This document shows, in pieces, positions 5,546-7,727 of a DNA stretch of 7,727 nt (the stretch's first letter is position 1; each line of letters starts with the position of its first letter). The notes below the pieces were generated by a model. The model saw only the letters and a program-made list of their open reading frames with translations, was not told the origin of the DNA and ran no database searches. Origin of the DNA: GCA-2862585 sp963991165 (GTDB lineage: Bacteria > Bacteroidota > Bacteroidia > Flavobacteriales > UBA7312); assembly GCA_963991165.1 (NCBI GenBank), contig CAXDOW010000092.1, positions 1-7,727 of the forward strand, read 5' to 3'. Made by a program: the position numbers and the translations under genes.

Positions 5546-6445
5546 TTATTCGGTTAATTGGAGTTCTAAAATGTGTAAGCCTTCTTCAAATGAACGTGGC
5601 TGATAACCTAATTCGTTCATTGATTTATCAAGAATAAATCCTGTTTTGGGCGGTCGTTTTGCTTTTTGATTTAATGTTGATGATGAAATTCTATTAATGT
5701 GAGATTTATCGCATTGATAGAAATCTGCCATTCTCTCAATCATCTCATATATACTCATAATGTCTTTACCTGAGGCATTATATATGCCAGTGGCTTCTTT
5801 TTCGATTGCTAAAAAACAGGCCTGTGCCAAATCTTCTGCTAGTGTTGGTGCACGAAATTGATCGTCTATGATATTAAGCGGTTTACCTTCTTTCAGTGCA
5901 CTTCGGCCCCATAACACAATATTATTACGTTGTAAATTTTCGGCAGTTCCGTATAGGATGATTGTTCTTAATATTGTCCATTTGATAGTGGATTGGCACA
6001 AAATTTTCTCAGATTTTAGTTTTGACAAACCATAATAACTAAGTGGGTTAGGTTCATCCGTTTCAGAATATGGCCCATCGTTTCCATCAAATATAAAATC
6101 GGTAGATATATGTACTAAATGCGCCTGATTTCTCTGACATGCTTGGACCAAGAAGTCAACGGCATGAACATTCAAATCATCACAGGTAGATTTATTATCT
6201 TCACATCCATCTACATCAGTCATGGCTGCTGAGTTGACAACAGCATCTGGTTTAAACTCATCAAAAAGGCGATCTATTGCATCTTTATTGGTGATATCTA
6301 AGGGCTGATATTCAAAATCGGAAATATCACTTAACAAACAGTTCCCAAGAGAGGTTGCTAAAAGCCGGTGATTGTTCTTAAAAACATCAATTAACTTTTG
6401 TCCTAATAGGCCATTACTTCCAGTTATAAGAACTCGTTTTGACAT
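5546..6445 (-). CDS. rfbD: SDR-family reductase, dTDP-4-dehydrorhamnose reductase (RfbD) type
   Basis: This is an extended short-chain dehydrogenase/reductase of 299 residues, the normal RfbD length. The Rossmann nucleotide-binding motif is GSNGLLGQ (9-16). The NSAAMTDVDGCE segment (71-82) matches the RfbD pattern in which substrate and cofactor loops lie. The active site has S114/T115 (HISTDFIFDG) and Y138/K142 (SYYGLSKLKSE). The later blocks ILRT, DDQFRAPT (194-201) and GIYNASG (220-226) are also family-typical. RfbD reduces dTDP-4-keto-L-rhamnose to dTDP-L-rhamnose with NADPH. No rfbA, rfbB or rfbC is present here, so this may be a solitary sugar-nucleotide reductase or a related SDR of other substrate. 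Its ATG overlaps the stop of the PspC gene by one base (TAATG), which implies translational coupling, and the symporter follows after 7 bases. Confidence 0.75.
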   Translation of the reverse strand: MSKRVLITGSNGLLGQKLIDVFKNNHRLLATSLGNCLLSDISDFEYQPLDITNKDAIDRLFDEFKPDAVVNSAAMTDVDGCEDNKSTCDDLNVHAVDFLVQACQRNQAHLVHISTDFIFDGNDGPYSETDEPNPLSYYGLSKLKSEKILCQSTIKWTILRTIILYGTAENLQRNNIVLWGRSALKEGKPLNIIDDQFRAPTLAEDLAQACFLAIEKEATGIYNASGKDIMSIYEMIERMADFYQCDKSHINRISSSTLNQKAKRPPKTGFILDKSMNELGYQPRSFEEGLHILELQLTE

Positions 6446-6612
6446 TAATGGTTGATTTTTGGTTTTACAAGGTATAAAATTAAATAGATAACAACTGGTG
6501 AACCCAAACCTAAAACGGTAGCGACAATGAATAAGGCGCGTATTCCTGTGACGTCTAGTTCAAATTTATCAGAGAGCCAGGAGCAAACTCCAAGTAGTTT
6601 TTTTTCGGTCAT
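6445..6612 (-). CDS. small PspC-domain membrane protein
   Basis: This very short gene codes for 55 residues, MTEKKLLGVCSWLSDKFELD at the start and VKPKINH at the end. The pattern KKLLGVCSWLSDKFELDVTGIRALF (residues 4-28) matches the PspC domain (typically GVCGGLAEYFGID..LVR..F). It is followed by one hydrophobic segment at about 26-49 (FIVATVLGL, VVIYLILYLV). PspC proteins are small inner-membrane proteins linked in Proteobacteria to the phage-shock envelope-stress response; stand-alone short forms in Bacteroidota have no established role. Reading-frame support is strong: the ATG overlaps the channel gene stop as ATGA (4 bases), and its TAA overlaps the next ATG as TAATG. It therefore fills exactly the gap between two coding regions and is probably translated by re-initiation. 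The usual GG of the GVCGGL motif is replaced by SW. Confidence 0.85.
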   Translation of the reverse strand: MTEKKLLGVCSWLSDKFELDVTGIRALFIVATVLGLGSPVVIYLILYLVKPKINH

Positions 6613-7625
6613 GTTAAGTTAAAAATATTATTTAATTGTAAGATTTGCTGGGCATTGCCTAAAACGAAAAGTTTAGAATGCGGTAAGAGAAGGGTGTCGT
6701 CATGGGGGTTGACAATGTATTTTCCTGTATTAGTCTTGTAGCCAATAATGTTACATTCTGTTTGATATTTTAATTGTAACTCACGAAGAGTTTTATTGTG
6801 TAAATCATGGGGTAACTCTTCATAAGATATTTCATCTAAATTAATTTCGTCGTTTCCGTCTAAAGCTATACTATCGAGAAACTCTATAAGATCGGGTGAA
6901 GTAACTAGCGAAGCCATGTGTGCACCTCCCAACTTATCGGGCATGATTACATTATCTGCTCCAGCAATTTTTAATTTTTGACTCGATTCGTCTGAGGAAG
7001 CTCGGCTTATTATAGTTAAGTGTTTATTTTTCTGACGAGCTGATAAAACAACATAAAGATTATCGGAGTCTGACGAGAGGCAAGTGATGAGTGCTTTGGC
7101 TTTAGAAATACCAGCCTGTTCGAGCGAACTATCAAGTGTGGCATCACCATTGATGAACGGTATTTTTCGACCATTCAAATTAGCTATGCAATTAGGGTCA
7201 GTATCAACAATGACATATTTTTGATCATGAGTATCTAATTTTTTGACAGCTTGGGATCCATTTCTACCAAAACCACAGACAATCACATGATTGTTCAATT
7301 TATTGACTTGTTGTTTCATTTTAAATTGCTTGAAATAACGCCTATACTCTCCACTGGTAAAAACAGCAGTTATGACTGAGACAGCATAGGCAAATGTACC
7401 AAAAGTTGTAATAATGAGAAAACTAGTAAAAAGTCTTCCCCACTCACTGAGGGGGTGTATTTCCTGAAAACCAACTGTCGAAACAGTAATTACAGTCATA
7501 TATATAGCATCTAACAAGCTATAGTCTTCAATAAGAATAAAACCTAGAACACCCATGGCAACCACAAGGGCAATGAATAATAAAGCTAAATATAATTTTG
7601 AAAAATGAGACAATCTAAACTTCAT
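6609..7625 (-). CDS. RCK-domain potassium channel (TrkA-N/TrkA-C)
   Basis: This inner-membrane channel subunit of 338 residues probably works as a tetramer, gated by ligand binding to cytoplasmic RCK domains. Residues 11-32 form the first membrane helix, 35-48 the pore helix, 49-54 the selectivity filter (STVGFQ), and 64-89 the second membrane helix, i.e. a two-helix, KcsA/MthK-like pore. A basic linker (YRRYFKQFKMKQQ) leads to the RCK Rossmann domain from 112, with GFGRNG at 118-123 and the acidic end of the second strand at D141/D143. A TrkA-C domain follows from about 265 to 335 (LRELQLKYQTECNIIGYK, then LLLPHSKLFVLG). The filter differs from TVGYGD: tyrosine is phenylalanine, and the second glycine is glutamine. 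The ATG at 7625 puts the membrane helix right after a short basic N-terminus. No exact promoter consensus is seen in the 100 bases upstream. It leads the gene cluster and overlaps the PspC gene by 4 bases. Confidence 0.9.
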   Translation of the reverse strand: MKFRLSHFSKLYLALLFIALVVAMGVLGFILIEDYSLLDAIYMTVITVSTVGFQEIHPLSEWGRLFTSFLIITTFGTFAYAVSVITAVFTSGEYRRYFKQFKMKQQVNKLNNHVIVCGFGRNGSQAVKKLDTHDQKYVIVDTDPNCIANLNGRKIPFINGDATLDSSLEQAGISKAKALITCLSSDSDNLYVVLSARQKNKHLTIISRASSDESSQKLKIAGADNVIMPDKLGGAHMASLVTSPDLIEFLDSIALDGNDEINLDEISYEELPHDLHNKTLRELQLKYQTECNIIGYKTNTGKYIVNPHDDTLLLPHSKLFVLGNAQQILQLNNIFNLT

Positions 7626-7688
7626 AACTAAAGATCAAACACACTAGGTCTTTTTCTATATTTAAAATGATTTATTACTCTCAAAATA

Positions 7689-7718
7689 AATACCATTGAC
7701 AAATAAACTAATGGTATT
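7689..7718 (-). repeat. 9-bp perfect inverted repeat upstream of the channel gene
   Basis: AATACCATT at 7689-7697 and AATGGTATT at 7710-7718 are perfect inverted copies with a 12-base spacer. On the minus strand the second arm is followed by the T-rich stretch TATTTTGAG, so this could be a weak terminator for a gene beyond the window, or an operator for the channel operon. The channel ATG is 63 bases further on. No open frame ends inside the visible part, so which role applies cannot be decided here. Confidence 0.45.
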
Positions 7719-7727
7719 CCAAAATTT

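Noticed and set aside
5546..6445. A dTDP-rhamnose or polysaccharide gene cluster
   Set aside because: Only the RfbD-like reductase is present. No rfbA, rfbB, rfbC or glycosyltransferase is found in the window.
1..7727. CRISPR array, toxin-antitoxin, phage-defence or novel multi-gene system
   Set aside because: No direct repeat series, no paired small toxin/antitoxin frames and no defence-type domains were seen. Each gene belongs to a common core or transport family.

Overview
The window looks like a chromosomal core segment of a member of the Bacteroidota, most likely a low-GC, Flavobacteriales-type bacterium. Three things suggest this. The block rpsU - xerC-type recombinase - short hpf - tRNA-Thr is a conserved Bacteroidota arrangement, which in known genomes continues into further tRNAs and tuf/secE/nusG/rpl/rpoBC. 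A promoter of the Bacteroidota type (TTTG ... TAnnTTTG) stands before the tRNA. Recognisable Shine-Dalgarno sequences are absent before the genes. Every gene is on the minus strand, so transcription runs from high to low coordinates.

The upstream part (7625 down to 1691) is a tightly packed, probably co-transcribed series of seven genes: an RCK-type potassium channel; a 55-residue PspC-domain membrane protein (6445-6612, easily missed because it is so short); an SDR reductase of the RfbD type; a sodium:alanine/glycine (AGCS) symporter; a membrane-anchored double helix-hairpin-helix protein; adenine phosphoribosyltransferase; and an acyl-CoA dehydrogenase. Junctions run from a 14-base overlap to a 16-base gap, including an ATGA overlap and a TAATG overlap. 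The functions (ion channel, transporter, purine salvage, acyl-CoA oxidation, sugar-nucleotide reduction) do not form one pathway, so the cluster looks like a housekeeping operon of convenience.

The downstream part (1640 down to 1) is the translation-linked block: bS21, the tyrosine recombinase, the ribosome hibernation factor, then a tRNA-Thr(UGU) whose 3' end lies outside the window. rpsU probably has its own promoter. A nested inverted repeat lies between rpsU and xerC and covers the xerC start region. The hpf-tRNA gap holds both a terminator-like hairpin and a near-consensus promoter.

No mobile element, CRISPR array, toxin-antitoxin or defence system is visible, and no gap between genes exceeds 300 bases. 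Most of the window is ordinary core genome. The points worth a second look are the xerC-start hairpin, the absence of a Shine-Dalgarno sequence before rpsU together with a short overlapping upstream frame, the TVGFQ selectivity filter of the potassium channel, and the promoter superimposed on a hairpin before the tRNA.
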